Below are positions 24,803 through 34,657 of a stretch of DNA of 64,000 nt, in pieces. The translations under genes and the position numbers were made by a program. The stretch covers positions 310,001 through 374,000 of the forward strand of contig NZ_VLKZ01000002.1 in NCBI RefSeq assembly GCF_007830185.1, in the 5' to 3' direction. Every line of letters starts with the position of its first letter. Positions within the stretch are counted from its first letter, which is position 1. This stretch comes from Halalkalibacter nanhaiisediminis (GTDB taxonomy: Bacteria > Bacillota > Bacilli > Bacillales > Bacillaceae_D). The notes under the pieces were generated by a model. The model was not told the DNA's origin and searched no databases. It saw nothing but the letters and a program-made list of their open reading frames with translations.

Positions 24803-25858
24803 TTACCTCCCAACCCTCTTCAACACTTCCTCAAGGGGCTCAGGCTTCAAAAACTCCACAGGTGAAACTCCCTTCTCAAACGTAAATGAATCACCCTCAA
24901 TAATGATCACATACTTTCCGTTCACTTTGGCAATATGAACAGATTCACCAAAATCAGAAAGCAATGCCTTTACGTCTATATGATCGAGTTTGAGCTTGAG
25001 TGGTAGTTCTGGCTGATGCTCGACAATCGGTGCAGAGGCTTCTACGACTTGCTCTGGTGTCCATTTTTCTTGGAGTTCACGCACGGGTGTGTTTGACCAT
25101 GCTTCGATGTATTCTTCCTCTTGGATTCGTTCTGGACTTTCCTCTTGATATGTTTCTGCGATGTGTTGCTGGGCCATTTGTATGACTTGTGTTTTGACGA
25201 TCTCTGGCATTGATTGATGGTACTCGACAAATTTTAAGAAGTCTTCAAAGTAGCGAGCATGAGAGGATTGGTGGATTTTCAGTTCCCACTCTTCGACCAT
25301 GCCTTCTTCTGGCATGTAGGGGTATTGAATGGACTTCATATTTTTCGTTGTGATTGCTCTTTCTACATTACGAATCATCGTTTTTTCATCAGTAATGGAA
25401 GCAACCTTTTGTTCGAAATCGCATTTTAATACAAATACAAAAGGATCATCCATATATTTATTGAATTTCGCACGGATCACAAGCAGGGCTCCACCTCGAA
25501 TGGCACTTGTATCCATATATGCTCGTACTAGCTCCTCACTACTGCTTCTAAAAGCAGCTGCATGATCCGCTATTCGAATCCGGTTAAATTGATTAAAGTT
25601 AGGATTCGTATCTAAATCATACCCAGGCTCAACAATAAAGCGTCCAATCTTTGTTGGCACTTGTTCTGATTTAGGGTTTCTTTCAACTTTTCTTTTTGCA
25701 ATCTTCATTAATTCCCCATCAAGAAAATCTTTGAGAGGGCTCGTGATGTATACTTGTTCATCTATCGTTTGATAATGGTTAAAACGTTTATCTGCCTGCT
25801 CTCCTTGCCCTTCTACTTGAACGACAAAAAAAGATAAAAATTCAATTGTAAAATCCAT
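24803..25858 (-). CDS. DUF3900-like hypothetical protein
   Basis: A 351-residue soluble protein starting MDFTIEFLSFFVVQVEGQGE. Its N-terminal two thirds (FIVEPGYDLDTNPNFNQFNR, DTSAIRGGALLVIRAKFN) resembles proteins labelled DUF3900 in Bacillus and, more loosely, nucleoid-associated NdpA-like proteins. The C-terminal part is acidic and ends in a small beta domain (VNGKYVIIIEGDSFTFE). The ATG at 25858 is preferred, with AAGGTGAT upstream. No catalytic site is visible and the family name is from memory, so the function is unknown. Confidence 0.7.
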   Translation of the reverse strand: MDFTIEFLSFFVVQVEGQGEQADKRFNHYQTIDEQVYITSPLKDFLDGELMKIAKRKVERNPKSEQVPTKIGRFIVEPGYDLDTNPNFNQFNRIRIADHAAAFRSSSEELVRAYMDTSAIRGGALLVIRAKFNKYMDDPFVFVLKCDFEQKVASITDEKTMIRNVERAITTKNMKSIQYPYMPEEGMVEEWELKIHQSSHARYFEDFLKFVEYHQSMPEIVKTQVIQMAQQHIAETYQEESPERIQEEEYIEAWSNTPVRELQEKWTPEQVVEASAPIVEHQPELPLKLKLDHIDVKALLSDFGESVHIAKVNGKYVIIIEGDSFTFEKGVSPVEFLKPEPLEEVLKRVGR

Positions 25859-26021
25859 CGCTATCACCTTAATTTCTGTAACATTTTGCTTGAAGCAACT
25901 TTGTTATTATACCATTTTCGTGTATGGCTTTTTCATAAACATTCTTATTGGGCGTTTTTGGTTTATAAACGTATAAAAAGGGCAAATATGAATTATATCA
26001 AATCGTAGGAGGAAGATGATT

Positions 26022-26495
26022 ATGAAAAAGATTAGAAAATCAATTTTATTTTTAATTTTAGCTATTAGTTTAGTAGCTTGTGGCAATGAGGTACCAAATG
26101 AAACGGCAAATGAACCTCCTATCGAAACACCGAATCAAGACACAAACGAACCTCAAACTGAAGAGCAATCCTCAGGACAAATTACTGATTTCAACCTCGA
26201 GATTGAAGTAGCTAATCAAGACAAGGTTGATGTTGACTTTGAAGTAGAACGTGCTGAAACAGAGGCAACATATTCAGTGGACGGAGAGGAAAATTTAAGA
26301 GGAGCTGAAGCTTTATCGCAAATTGAACTTATGTTTAATGATCTAAACCTGACTAAAGATGTTAACGAAGATGAGATCATTGATCAGATTTTGACTTATT
26401 TTAATATTAACCATGCGGATGTAACAGATTTTGATTTAGATATTGAATTTGACTATCAGGAAAAAATTGATATTGATCGTGATCAGTTATCATGA
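26022..26495 (+). CDS. YusW-like lipoprotein
   Basis: A 157-residue lipoprotein: MKKIRKSILFLILAISLVAC supplies the signal peptide and lipobox (LVAC). A Thr/Glu/Pro/Asn-rich linker and a YusW-like domain follow. That domain carries two related strands, FNLEIEVANQDKVDVDFE and FDLDIEFDYQEKIDIDRD, suggesting an internal duplication. The protein is very acidic. The ATG at 26022 is nine bases after AGGAGG and is preferred to one at 26016, which is only three bases away. Function unknown; surface-exposed. Confidence 0.82.
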   Translation: MKKIRKSILFLILAISLVACGNEVPNETANEPPIETPNQDTNEPQTEEQSSGQITDFNLEIEVANQDKVDVDFEVERAETEATYSVDGEENLRGAEALSQIELMFNDLNLTKDVNEDEIIDQILTYFNINHADVTDFDLDIEFDYQEKIDIDRDQLS

Positions 26496-26615
26496 TTTAT
26501 TGTTTAAAAACAAGAGCTTTAATTCGGCTCTTGTTTTTTGTTGAAATTTTTTAAATGTACTCTTTTTATCATGCTATAATCTTATTTATTGATTGATAAA
26601 AAAGGAGCCATTTTC

Positions 26616-27845
26616 ATGCAAGTACAACAGAAAGAGATAACAAAAAATTCACCTCAGCATCAAACAATGTATCGAATCTTGCTGATCATTGGTCTTGTCC
26701 ATTTATTAAATGATGCGATACAAGCTCTTATTCCTGCAATGTTTCCGATTTTACAATTATCGATGGGACTAACCTTTACTCAGCTAGGTTTGATTGCTTT
26801 TGCCTTAAACTTAACATCCTCTCTTATTCAACCAGTAGTAGGGATGTATACAGATAAGAAGCCTTCACCATATGCCTTACCAATTGGTCTAGGTTTTACT
26901 TTCGTTGGCGTACTTGGCTTAGCTTATGCACCGTCGTTTTGGTTTGTGGTGATTTCGGTTCTTTTTATAGGCTTAGGGTCGGCCACATTTCATCCTGAAG
27001 GGTCTCGGGTAGCCTTTATGGCTGCTGGCACTCGTCGTGGCTTAGCTCAATCGATTTATCAAGTAGGCGGAAATAGCGGTCAGGCTCTAGCCCCTTTGAT
27101 TACGGCATTAATTCTTGTTCCACTCGGACAATTTGGGGCTATTTGGTTTACATTAGTTGCGGCTATAGCTATTGGTCTTCTTATTTATATTGCTCGTTGG
27201 TATTCAGAACAAGTACGGTTACAAGCTAGTGTGAAAAAAGAGTCTACAAAGAAGAAAAAACAATCAAGATTACATCGTCGAACAGTTACTTTTGCAATTA
27301 CGTTATTAATTTTCCTAGTTTTTGCTCGCTCATGGTTCCATGCAGGAATCACTAATTTTTACGCTTTTTATGTGATTGACCAATACGGGGCAACAATCCA
27401 GCAAGCGCAAGTGTATCTATTTATCTTTTTAGCTGCTGGGGCTATCGGAACATTTGCTGGTGGACCACTTGCTGATAAGTTCGGGAAAAGAAACATCATT
27501 ATGCTATCTATGTTAGGATCTGCTCCCCTTACTCTGATCCTCCCACATGTTGGAGAAATCGCTGCATATCCACTTATTGCTGTAATTGGTTTCATTATTT
27601 TATCAAGCTTTTCCGTTGCCGTTGTCTATGCACAAGAGCTTGTACCTGGAAAAATTGGAACTGTGTCAGGACTTATTATCGGACTTGCATTTGGAATGGG
27701 TGCCCTTGGCTCTATTGCCCTTGGTCTAATGGCTGATGCGATCGGTTTGACAAATACAATGCTTTTCACCGTATCCTTACCTATACTAGGAATCGCTACG
27801 TTCTTTCTTCCATCGGATAAGTGGATAGCTGAGAACAGCAAATAA
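26616..27845 (+). CDS. MFS transporter, Fsr (fosmidomycin resistance) type
   Basis: A 409-residue major facilitator with about twelve helices. The start LLIIGLVHLLNDAIQALIPA and the block FHPEGSRVAFMAAGTRRGLA are characteristic of the Fsr-like subgroup, as is LVPGKIGTVSGLIIGLAFGM near the C-terminus. Substrates of most Bacillus members are unknown, so drug export is only a family label. AAAGGAG lies eight bases before the ATG at 26616. It stands alone, followed by a terminator. Confidence 0.88.
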   Translation: MQVQQKEITKNSPQHQTMYRILLIIGLVHLLNDAIQALIPAMFPILQLSMGLTFTQLGLIAFALNLTSSLIQPVVGMYTDKKPSPYALPIGLGFTFVGVLGLAYAPSFWFVVISVLFIGLGSATFHPEGSRVAFMAAGTRRGLAQSIYQVGGNSGQALAPLITALILVPLGQFGAIWFTLVAAIAIGLLIYIARWYSEQVRLQASVKKESTKKKKQSRLHRRTVTFAITLLIFLVFARSWFHAGITNFYAFYVIDQYGATIQQAQVYLFIFLAAGAIGTFAGGPLADKFGKRNIIMLSMLGSAPLTLILPHVGEIAAYPLIAVIGFIILSSFSVAVVYAQELVPGKIGTVSGLIIGLAFGMGALGSIALGLMADAIGLTNTMLFTVSLPILGIATFFLPSDKWIAENSK

Positions 27846-27859
27846 CCTTGCTTTCTTTT

Positions 27860-27904
27860 CCGACTTTAAGCAACTATTTTAATTGTTTAAAGTCGGTTTT
27901 TATT
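27860..27904 (+). terminator. Terminator after the Fsr-type transporter
   Basis: CCGACTTTAA and TTAAAGTCGG arms followed by TTTTTATTTTATT. Confidence 0.85.
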
Positions 27905-28051
27905 TTATTATAATCATCTTATATTTCAGTATGTGAAATTATTAATTTTATTATCCTCTTTCTTCTGAATGTAAACAATAAAGATGAATAATTTAGCAGA
28001 AATTGAGCAACTTAATCAATGTTTCAATACATTATGAATGGAGTGTTATCT

Positions 28052-28483
28052 ATGTCTCAAAGTGTAAATCAATTAATGTCAACAAATGTTGTTACAGTTA
28101 GTCCACAACAATCAATTCAAGAAGCTGCAGTCTTAATGAAGCAGCAAAATGTCGGTTCAATCCCTGTTGTTGAAAACGGACAGATTTGCGGAATCATTAC
28201 AGACCGTGATATTACGTTACGTTCAACAGCAGCAGGAACAGCTAGCAGTGTTCCAGTTCGTGATTGCATGTCCACAAACCTCACTGTCGCATCACCTACA
28301 ATGGATGTACATGAAGTTGCGCAACTAATGGCTCAGCACCAAGTCCGCCGCTTACCAGTTGTCGATAATGGACAAGTAGTTGGAATGGTTGCTATCGGAG
28401 ACTTAGCAAATGAAGCCATTTATCAGAACGAAGCAGGTGAAGCACTTTCTAATATCTCTCTTCCGTCAAATGAAATGAAATAA
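28052..28483 (+). CDS. CBS-domain pair protein (YhcV/YlbB type)
   Basis: A 143-residue protein made of two CBS domains: MSTNVVTVSPQQSIQEAAVL through GIITDRDITLR, then MSTNLTVASPTMDVHEVAQL through VVGMVAIGDLANE. Such stand-alone pairs bind adenine nucleotides and act as regulators or sensors, with unknown partners in Bacillus. TGGAGTG precedes the ATG at 28052; upstream in-frame codons have no signal. The C-terminal tail is short and polar. There is no membrane segment. Confidence 0.9.
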   Translation: MSQSVNQLMSTNVVTVSPQQSIQEAAVLMKQQNVGSIPVVENGQICGIITDRDITLRSTAAGTASSVPVRDCMSTNLTVASPTMDVHEVAQLMAQHQVRRLPVVDNGQVVGMVAIGDLANEAIYQNEAGEALSNISLPSNEMK

Positions 28484-28513
28484 TGAAGGAGCAATTTTAA
28501 TTTCAATATGTCA

Positions 28514-28546
28514 AAGAACAGAGATCCAATTTGGTTCTCTGTTTCT
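28514..28546. terminator. Bidirectional terminator, CBS gene / ykuD
   Basis: AAAGAACAGAGA and TCTCTGTTTCTT arms around an 11-base loop between two convergent genes. Confidence 0.8.
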
Positions 28547-28563
28547 TCATTCCTTTCTCATAC

Positions 28564-29061
28564 TTAAGGACGAATTCTCACTAGCGTTCCAATGGGTATC
28601 GTTCTGGCTAGCTCTTCCACATCACGATTGTACATTCGAATACATCCTCTTGATACTTCTTTTCCAATAGAAGAAGGGTTATTGGTTCCATGAATGCCGT
28701 AATGCTTCTTAGATAAAGACATCCACATTGTTCCATAAGGTCCACCTGGATTTGGCGCTTTATTAATGATGATAAATTCACCTATGGGAGTTTGGTGAAG
28801 CATTCTTCCAACCGCAATTGGATATACTTTGACTATTATTTGATTTCTCAGCAAGGTTAATGTTTTTTTTGAGAGTGAGACGAGAATAGAGTATGGCTGA
28901 TTCCTTGGATCAGGCAACCCAGGGATAGTAAGAGGTTGACCTACGTAAATGACGTTGGGATTTGTAATTTGATTTGCTTGGATAAGCGCTTCAAAAGGTA
29001 CACGGTAATCCTCCGATATTGTCCATAACGTCTCTCCAGGCCCAATAATGTGCTGATGCAT
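28564..29061 (-). CDS. ykuD: L,D-transpeptidase YkuD with N-terminal LysM domain
   Basis: A 165-residue protein with an N-terminal LysM domain ([20 protein letters not shown], ending LTIPGLPDP) and a YkuD catalytic domain. [20 protein letters not shown] runs into IRM, giving the His and the nucleophilic Cys of the SxGCIRM motif. In B. subtilis YkuD is a spore-associated enzyme thought to make 3-3 peptidoglycan cross-links. There is no signal peptide, as in B. subtilis. The start is the ATG at 29061, after AGGAGGTGAG. It is the intact counterpart of the interrupted L,D-transpeptidase at 3825-4478. Confidence 0.94.
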   Translation of the reverse strand: MHQHIIGPGETLWTISEDYRVPFEALIQANQITNPNVIYVGQPLTIPGLPDPRNQPYSILVSLSKKTLTLLRNQIIVKVYPIAVGRMLHQTPIGEFIIINKAPNPGGPYGTMWMSLSKKHYGIHGTNNPSSIGKEVSRGCIRMYNRDVEELARTIPIGTLVRIRP

Positions 29062-29126
29062 CACTCACCTCCTGTATCGTTCTTTAAATTACTATATGCA
29101 ACAGCTGCCTAAATGATATGTGTACC

Positions 29127-30731
29127 TTAATCAAGATCGATATCGCACTTACAATTAAATGTGATTATAAACGTACTCCCTTTGTCTTTTGAGCTTTTAA
29201 CAGTAATCGTTCCTTCCATCATTTCTATCAAATTTTTGGAAATTGTTAACCCAATTCCAATCCCATCCTGATCACTAGGCAATTTCGATGCCCGGTAAAA
29301 AGGAAAAAATATTTTTTTCATTTCTTCTTCATTCATACCGACTCCTGTATCGGATATGAAAATATGAAAATCATTCTCTTTTTTTTCAGTTGAAAGGACA
29401 ATCTTTCCCTCATAGTGATTAAATTTAATAGCATTTGCTAGTAAATTAAGGAGAGCCTGCATCATCTTTATCGAATCAATACGAAGAAAAACTTCATGGT
29501 TCAAGTCTAGATTCGTTATAATTTCAACTTTTTTTTCTAAAGCAAGCGGGGTTACTATATGAATGCTGTCCTCTATTAATTGATGAATCGAAATATGTTC
29601 TAAGGAAAGATTTAATTGACCTTTTTCATACTTCTTCAAATTCATTACTTCATTTATTAGCTGTAATAGATGGTTTCCTGATTTGATCATTTTATCTATT
29701 CGTTCAGTCTGCTTTTCATTTAAGGAGAGGGATGAATCCATTTTCATTAATTGTGCATAGCCTAAAATACTGTTTAGTGGTGTTTTGACCTCATGACTTA
29801 TTTGTGTTAAAAACTGGTGTGAACCTAATGATGCCTTTCCATTATGTTCTTGAAAAGACATATGTTCAGAATGAAAATTCCCAACCACAAATATTCCCTT
29901 TATCTTGCTTTCTGCTAAAATAGGATAAATAGTAATGGAAAGTTGTTTAATTGTATGAATATTGGATTGAAGGACTACTGTTAGGGATAATGAATCGCTC
30001 TTATGTAAGTTTTTTATTAATTCAACAAACCTACTCTTACTTTCACTAGATAAAAAAGAGTGTAAATACTTTCCTTTCACTTCGTCTAATGAATAACCAG
30101 ATACAACGAGGAAGCCTTGATTTGCGTGTGTGATTCTACCATCAAGATTAGTCGAAATCACCACAGTTGCAGGGTGTTGGTACAAATGTTGAAATTCTTG
30201 CTCATACTCAGTCTCTCTTATCCTTTTGTTCTTTTCTTGTACAGTAAGAATCATTTGCTGATTTATAAATAAAATGATAATGATAATGGCTAATAAATAA
30301 GGTAAAAAAGACCCTTCCCATTCAAAGGATAAGGGTGTAAAAGAATAAGCAATATTAAATGAAAGAGTTCTATTGTTGATTGTAAAAAAATAAAGGAATA
30401 TAATACTCAGACAAAAGACGATATTGCTTACCATTCTCTTATCCGTTTGATTCCAAACAACAACAGAACCACATTTCCAAATGACATATAGTAAGATAAG
30501 CGATAGAAGAAGTGATAAAGAAGCATGTGGAATAAATAACCCCATTAAGATAAGTTGAACACTATATGTACCCAGTCCTACTATCAATAATTGAGAGAAA
30601 AATGCAAGTCTTTTGTGCAACAAATTCTTCTTATTATTTATCAAAATACTCCGCGAGTCATAAGTGAAAAAGGCGATCATCAACACAAAATTGATTAATA
30701 ACACACTTTCAAAATTCAAAATATTCCCCAT
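29127..30731 (-). CDS. Membrane-bound PAS-domain sensor histidine kinase
   Basis: A 534-residue kinase. Residues 1-165 hold about five or six membrane helices. A PAS domain follows (VVISTNLDGRITHANQGFLV, then SGYSLDEVKGKYLHSFL). Next are the phosphoacceptor block QISHEVKTPLNSILGYAQLM and an ATPase domain with N-box NLLANAIKFNH, G1 DTGVGMNEEE and G2 GIGIGLTISKNLIE. All kinase motifs are intact. It lies downstream of a LytTR response regulator in the same direction, separated by 309 bp with a strong hairpin. It is similar to the kinase at 31972, so both may serve that regulator. Confidence 0.9.
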   Translation of the reverse strand: MGNILNFESVLLINFVLMIAFFTYDSRSILINNKKNLLHKRLAFFSQLLIVGLGTYSVQLILMGLFIPHASLSLLLSLILLYVIWKCGSVVVWNQTDKRMVSNIVFCLSIIFLYFFTINNRTLSFNIAYSFTPLSFEWEGSFLPYLLAIIIIILFINQQMILTVQEKNKRIRETEYEQEFQHLYQHPATVVISTNLDGRITHANQGFLVVSGYSLDEVKGKYLHSFLSSESKSRFVELIKNLHKSDSLSLTVVLQSNIHTIKQLSITIYPILAESKIKGIFVVGNFHSEHMSFQEHNGKASLGSHQFLTQISHEVKTPLNSILGYAQLMKMDSSLSLNEKQTERIDKMIKSGNHLLQLINEVMNLKKYEKGQLNLSLEHISIHQLIEDSIHIVTPLALEKKVEIITNLDLNHEVFLRIDSIKMMQALLNLLANAIKFNHYEGKIVLSTEKKENDFHIFISDTGVGMNEEEMKKIFFPFYRASKLPSDQDGIGIGLTISKNLIEMMEGTITVKSSKDKGSTFIITFNCKCDIDLD

Positions 30732-30931
30732 CGCTTCACCCTTTCATTTATGAAGTTTTACATAGGATGACTTAGTTCCCTAACACCTTTTTGCAATCCC
30801 GTATCCACTCAATACTAGTGACAATACACTCTCTATGTCTATCTATATCTGCACCCATTTAGCATATATTTACGACCTTCTAAATGATACAAAGTATTAT
30901 TGAGAAAGAACTTTAACCCTTTCATTAACTC

Positions 30932-31019
30932 AAAAAAGTCTAACCACAACAAATAAAACATTGAGTGATTTTCAATAACCGCTCAATGCTTAAGTATGCT
31001 AACTGAGGTTAGACTTTTA
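30932..31019. terminator. Large nested hairpin downstream of the LytTR regulator
   Basis: An outer stem AAAAGTCTAACC with GGTTAGACTTTT encloses an inner stem CATTGAG with CTCAATG. The outer arms have an A-run and a T-run, so it works as a terminator for the regulator gene and insulates it from the kinase gene. The inner hairpin is unusual for a terminator. Confidence 0.75.
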
Positions 31020-31039
31020 TTCTTTTGAATTTACAATAT

Positions 31040-31774
31040 TTAAATGATCAGCTTTTGTTGGACCGTACTTATTTTATGTTTAGAAATATAGGCTGACTTA
31101 TCATAACGAAGGAAATAAGCTAAGTAAGTTCTACCAGATGTTTCAATATGCGAAATTTTATTTAAGTTAATGATATAGGATCGATGAGATTGGAAAAACG
31201 ATTGTGTTAATTTTTTTTCAATTGAATCTAACGTTTCAAACGTGATGTACGTTTTTTCAACAGTGTGTATGAATGCTTCTTTTCCATTTTTCTCTACAAA
31301 TAAGATTTCATCGATTGGGATATAAAACGTTAGCTTTTTATTCCGTACAATGATTCGTTTATTATGATCCTCTACAATTCTTTTTGATATTCCTTCTGTA
31401 TGCTTACTACTTTTTCTTACTTTATCTAATGCCTTATAAAGTCGTTCCGCTTCAACTGGCTTCACAATATAATCTAATGCTGAAATAGTGAACGCCTCTA
31501 CCGCATAATCATTATAGCCTGTAATAAAGATAAACTTTAAATCAGGAACGTATTCTTTACAAATTTTGATTGCTTCAACCCCATTTAACTTAGGCATACG
31601 AATATCAACTAATACGACATCAACATCTTTATGCTTCATCACTTGTTCAATGACTTCTTTCCCATCTGAAGCAACAGCGACAACCGTAAAATCTGGTAAA
31701 TATTCTATAAATTCAGCTATGATTTCTTTAGAATCCGCATTATCGTCTGCAATAATAACTTTGTAATTTTCCAT
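31040..31774 (-). CDS. LytTR-family response regulator
   Basis: A 244-residue response regulator. The receiver domain has IIADDNADS (acidic pair), VVLVDIRMPKLNG (phosphorylated Asp), FITGYNDYAVEAF and LDYIVKPVEAERL (conserved Lys). The C-terminal DNA-binding domain is LytTR (IIVRNKKLTFYIPIDEILFV, FFQSHRSYIINLNKI). Such regulators bind imperfect direct repeats and often control membrane or wall genes. The ATG at 31774 follows AGGTG. It is divergent from the kinase at 31972 and upstream of the kinase at 29127. Confidence 0.92.
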   Translation of the reverse strand: MENYKVIIADDNADSKEIIAEFIEYLPDFTVVAVASDGKEVIEQVMKHKDVDVVLVDIRMPKLNGVEAIKICKEYVPDLKFIFITGYNDYAVEAFTISALDYIVKPVEAERLYKALDKVRKSSKHTEGISKRIVEDHNKRIIVRNKKLTFYIPIDEILFVEKNGKEAFIHTVEKTYITFETLDSIEKKLTQSFFQSHRSYIINLNKISHIETSGRTYLAYFLRYDKSAYISKHKISTVQQKLII

Positions 31775-31971
31775 ATTACACACCTGCTTCACCGTATGTT
31801 ATCTATGATTTCTAATCACAGATATGTTGAATAAACTTTAAAGATCGTTCTTTTGTCAGTATACAAGTTTCATTATAAATGTAACAGTATTGGAAGAAAA
31901 TTTCACTATTATTATACCAGAAAACCATTGTAGAATAAACATGGTCTATCAAATTAAAGGGTGAACTATTC

Positions 31972-33609
31972 ATGAACCTCCATTCTAAATTAAAGCCTCT
32001 TACATCAACAAATTTTTATTTTATTGTTGATTATAACGGGAACGTTACGTACCTTTATTCTACAGAAATGAATTACCTGGAATTACACATGGAAGAAGCT
32101 ATTGGACAACCATTACAAAATGTACTTCCAACATACTTTCCTATTTCATTTGAAAAGCAGTTACGAAAAGCTATGAAAGAAAACGCACCAACTTCATACA
32201 TGATTGAAATAGATTTACATATAAAAAAGCAGTTAGAAGTAGAAGTTTATCCCATTCCTAAAGGCTTCATTGTTTTCATAAAAGAAGCTATGCATGAAAG
32301 AGAAATAGAGATTGCCCTTCAAGAAAATCTTAAAACACTTGTCCTATTAACTGAAACAGCAAATGATTTAATTGTTAAAGAAAAACCGAAAAAAATTCTT
32401 GATACATTATTTAATAGTCTCTCTCATTATTTAGATCTTGATGTCTATTTTAATTACATTTTAGATGAGCATAGCAAAAAATTGAAATTAATGAATTTCC
32501 AAGGCATCTCAAATGAAACAGCTATAGAAATACAACATCTTGATTTAGGAGAAGCTGTTTGCGGCACTGTAGCCAGCAATCGATCAAAAATCATCGTCGA
32601 AAATGTTCAACAGACTGTTGATCCTAAAGTAGCCCTTATTCAATCCTTAGGAATTGAAGCGTATGCCTGTTATCCATTAATTTCTCACAATCGGCTCATC
32701 GGTACATTATCTTTTGGTTCAAAGCAGCGCACGAAATTTACTGAAGAGGAGCTACTCGTTATAGAGAAAATTTGCAACCAAGTAGCTGTTACACTTGAAC
32801 GATTGTTTCTAATCACTGAATTAAAAGAGAGAAATCAGGAATTAAAACGAAGCAATAAACAATTACTAATATCGAAAAATGAAGCAGAAAAAGCAAATAA
32901 AGCAAAATCTGATTTTCTTTCGTTAATGAATCATGAACTTAGAACTCCATTACATTCAATTTTAGGATTCGCTCAAGTACTGACAATCAATGAACAAAAT
33001 CCACTAAATAGCTTTCAAAAAGACAAAGTTAATAAAATCTTAGAAGCCAGTCGTCATTTATTAACGCTAATAAATGATATATTAGATCTCGTCCGATTTG
33101 AAACAGGTACGCCACTTCTCAACTTTGAAAGTGTCGATTTACGTCAAATCGTTTCAAACAGTATTGAGATCATTAAACCAACTGCAGACAATCATAACAT
33201 TATCATTCACCATTCGATCCAATCAAAAGTTCCAAACATTCGTATGGATGCATTTCGACTAAATCAAATTGTTCTTAACCTATTATCAAATGCGATTAAA
33301 TACAATCATCAAAATGGACAAATAAGTGTGAGCTACAAACTATTAGATGATCACATAAAAATCATTATTACTGATACTGGATTTGGAATTGATGAAGAAG
33401 AACAAACAAAAATCTTTGAACCTTTTTATAGGTCTCCTCATTATTCTTCTTTAATTGAAGGAACTGGTATTGGATTAGCTCTTGTTCAAAAGTTAGTAAC
33501 AGAGTTAGGTGGATCTATAGGTGTAGAAAGTAGTGTAGGATTGGGCAGTACTTTTTGGATTCTATTCCCAATTGAAAAACCCCTGTTTCATAGCACAAAA
33601 TCTTCATAG
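31972..33609 (+). CDS. Cytoplasmic PAS-GAF sensor histidine kinase
   Basis: A 545-residue kinase without evident membrane helices. The order is an N-terminal PAS-like domain (residues about 10-105), a GAF domain (about 130-285, with AVCGTVASNRSKIIVENVQQ and YACYPLISHNRLIGTLSFGS), a short coiled coil, the phosphoacceptor block LMNHELRTPLHSILGFAQVL and the ATPase domain (NLLSNAIKYNH, DTGFGIDEEE, GTGIGLALVQKLV). It presumably senses a cytosolic signal or redox state. It is divergent from the LytTR regulator and has a terminator behind it. Its catalytic half resembles the kinase at 29127. Confidence 0.9.
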   Translation: MNLHSKLKPLTSTNFYFIVDYNGNVTYLYSTEMNYLELHMEEAIGQPLQNVLPTYFPISFEKQLRKAMKENAPTSYMIEIDLHIKKQLEVEVYPIPKGFIVFIKEAMHEREIEIALQENLKTLVLLTETANDLIVKEKPKKILDTLFNSLSHYLDLDVYFNYILDEHSKKLKLMNFQGISNETAIEIQHLDLGEAVCGTVASNRSKIIVENVQQTVDPKVALIQSLGIEAYACYPLISHNRLIGTLSFGSKQRTKFTEEELLVIEKICNQVAVTLERLFLITELKERNQELKRSNKQLLISKNEAEKANKAKSDFLSLMNHELRTPLHSILGFAQVLTINEQNPLNSFQKDKVNKILEASRHLLTLINDILDLVRFETGTPLLNFESVDLRQIVSNSIEIIKPTADNHNIIIHHSIQSKVPNIRMDAFRLNQIVLNLLSNAIKYNHQNGQISVSYKLLDDHIKIIITDTGFGIDEEEQTKIFEPFYRSPHYSSLIEGTGIGLALVQKLVTELGGSIGVESSVGLGSTFWILFPIEKPLFHSTKSS

Positions 33610-33611
33610 CG

Positions 33612-33642
33612 AAAAATGCTATCTTAATCGATAGCATTTTTT
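33612..33642. terminator. Terminator between the PAS-GAF kinase and ypcP
   Basis: AAAAATGCTATC and GATAGCATTTTTT arms with a six-base loop, bidirectional. Confidence 0.9.
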
Positions 33643-33676
33643 AAATATATTGCTTCTTATGATGAATGATCTATAC

Positions 33677-34567
33677 CTACACATCTATAACTGAATTTCT
33701 AGATTGGAGTATTCCGTCTAAATTTTTCAATTCTAGCTCTTCAAACTTTGCTAGCATTCTCTTTTCGTCAATTTGATAAAGTGCTTCAACTATGTCACAG
33801 GATACTTCTACTTCACAATGAATAGCCGCTAACTGTCTACAAATGTGAAGAATTTCTTGATCATTCTCAATTTTCAAGCGTTGTGATGGCGTCAAAGAGG
33901 ATAAATTATCCAATATCCCTTCAATTGTGCCATATTTTTTTAATAACTGTAGGGCTGTTTTTTCGCCAATTCCCTTTACTCCAGGATAGTTGTCACTGCT
34001 ATCACCCATTAAAGCTTTTAAATCGACCATTTGACGAGGGGTAATCCCTTTTTCCTCAAAAAATATCCCTTCATTAAACACTTGATAATTTCCATAACCT
34101 TTCTTTAAAAGAATAACAGAAACATTTTTATCAATTAATTGTAAAATATCTTGATCTCCCGTCAAAATGAGTACATCTGAATTCTTGCTATAGTGTCTTG
34201 CTAATGTACCAATACAATCATCAGCTTCAAAGCCCGCTAAACCAACATTTGGAATACTAAGCTCATCAACGACATCTTTCACAAGATCAAATTGAGGAAT
34301 TAGCTCAACTGGTGGTTCGCCGCGATTCGCTTTATAGTCAGGAAAGATCTCATTTCGAAATGTTTTACTCCCCATATCCCAGCAGCAAATAATATGGGTA
34401 GGCTGATGCGCATTGATTGCTGTAAATAAATGTTTAATAAATCCATGTATCGCATTAGTCGGTATTCCTTTACTATTGACCATGTAATAACCACTCATCG
34501 CAGTAGCAAAAAATGACCGAAATAACAATGCCATACCATCTACGAGCATGACTCTATCTTTATTCAA
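33677..34567 (-). CDS. ypcP: 5'-3' exonuclease (YpcP type)
   Basis: A 296-residue flap/5'-3' exonuclease homologous to the N-terminal nuclease domain of DNA polymerase I. Metal ligands are visible in VMLVDGMALLFRSF, GFEADDCIGTLA, LILTGDQDILQLID and LMGDSSDNYPGVKGIGEKTA, the last being the helix-hairpin-helix region. In B. subtilis YpcP functions in RNA primer removal and repair. The start is TTG, with GGAGAG five bases upstream. Length matches the family. It stands alone. Confidence 0.93.
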   Translation of the reverse strand: MNKDRVMLVDGMALLFRSFFATAMSGYYMVNSKGIPTNAIHGFIKHLFTAINAHQPTHIICCWDMGSKTFRNEIFPDYKANRGEPPVELIPQFDLVKDVVDELSIPNVGLAGFEADDCIGTLARHYSKNSDVLILTGDQDILQLIDKNVSVILLKKGYGNYQVFNEGIFFEEKGITPRQMVDLKALMGDSSDNYPGVKGIGEKTALQLLKKYGTIEGILDNLSSLTPSQRLKIENDQEILHICRQLAAIHCEVEVSCDIVEALYQIDEKRMLAKFEELELKNLDGILQSRNSVIDV

Positions 34568-34657
34568 AATAACTCTCCACTCCCTTATCTCTAAAAAAAC
34601 CTTTACGTATTATATCATGAAAGATGACCCAATTGTTTTTAAAAAATGGAGTAAAGA

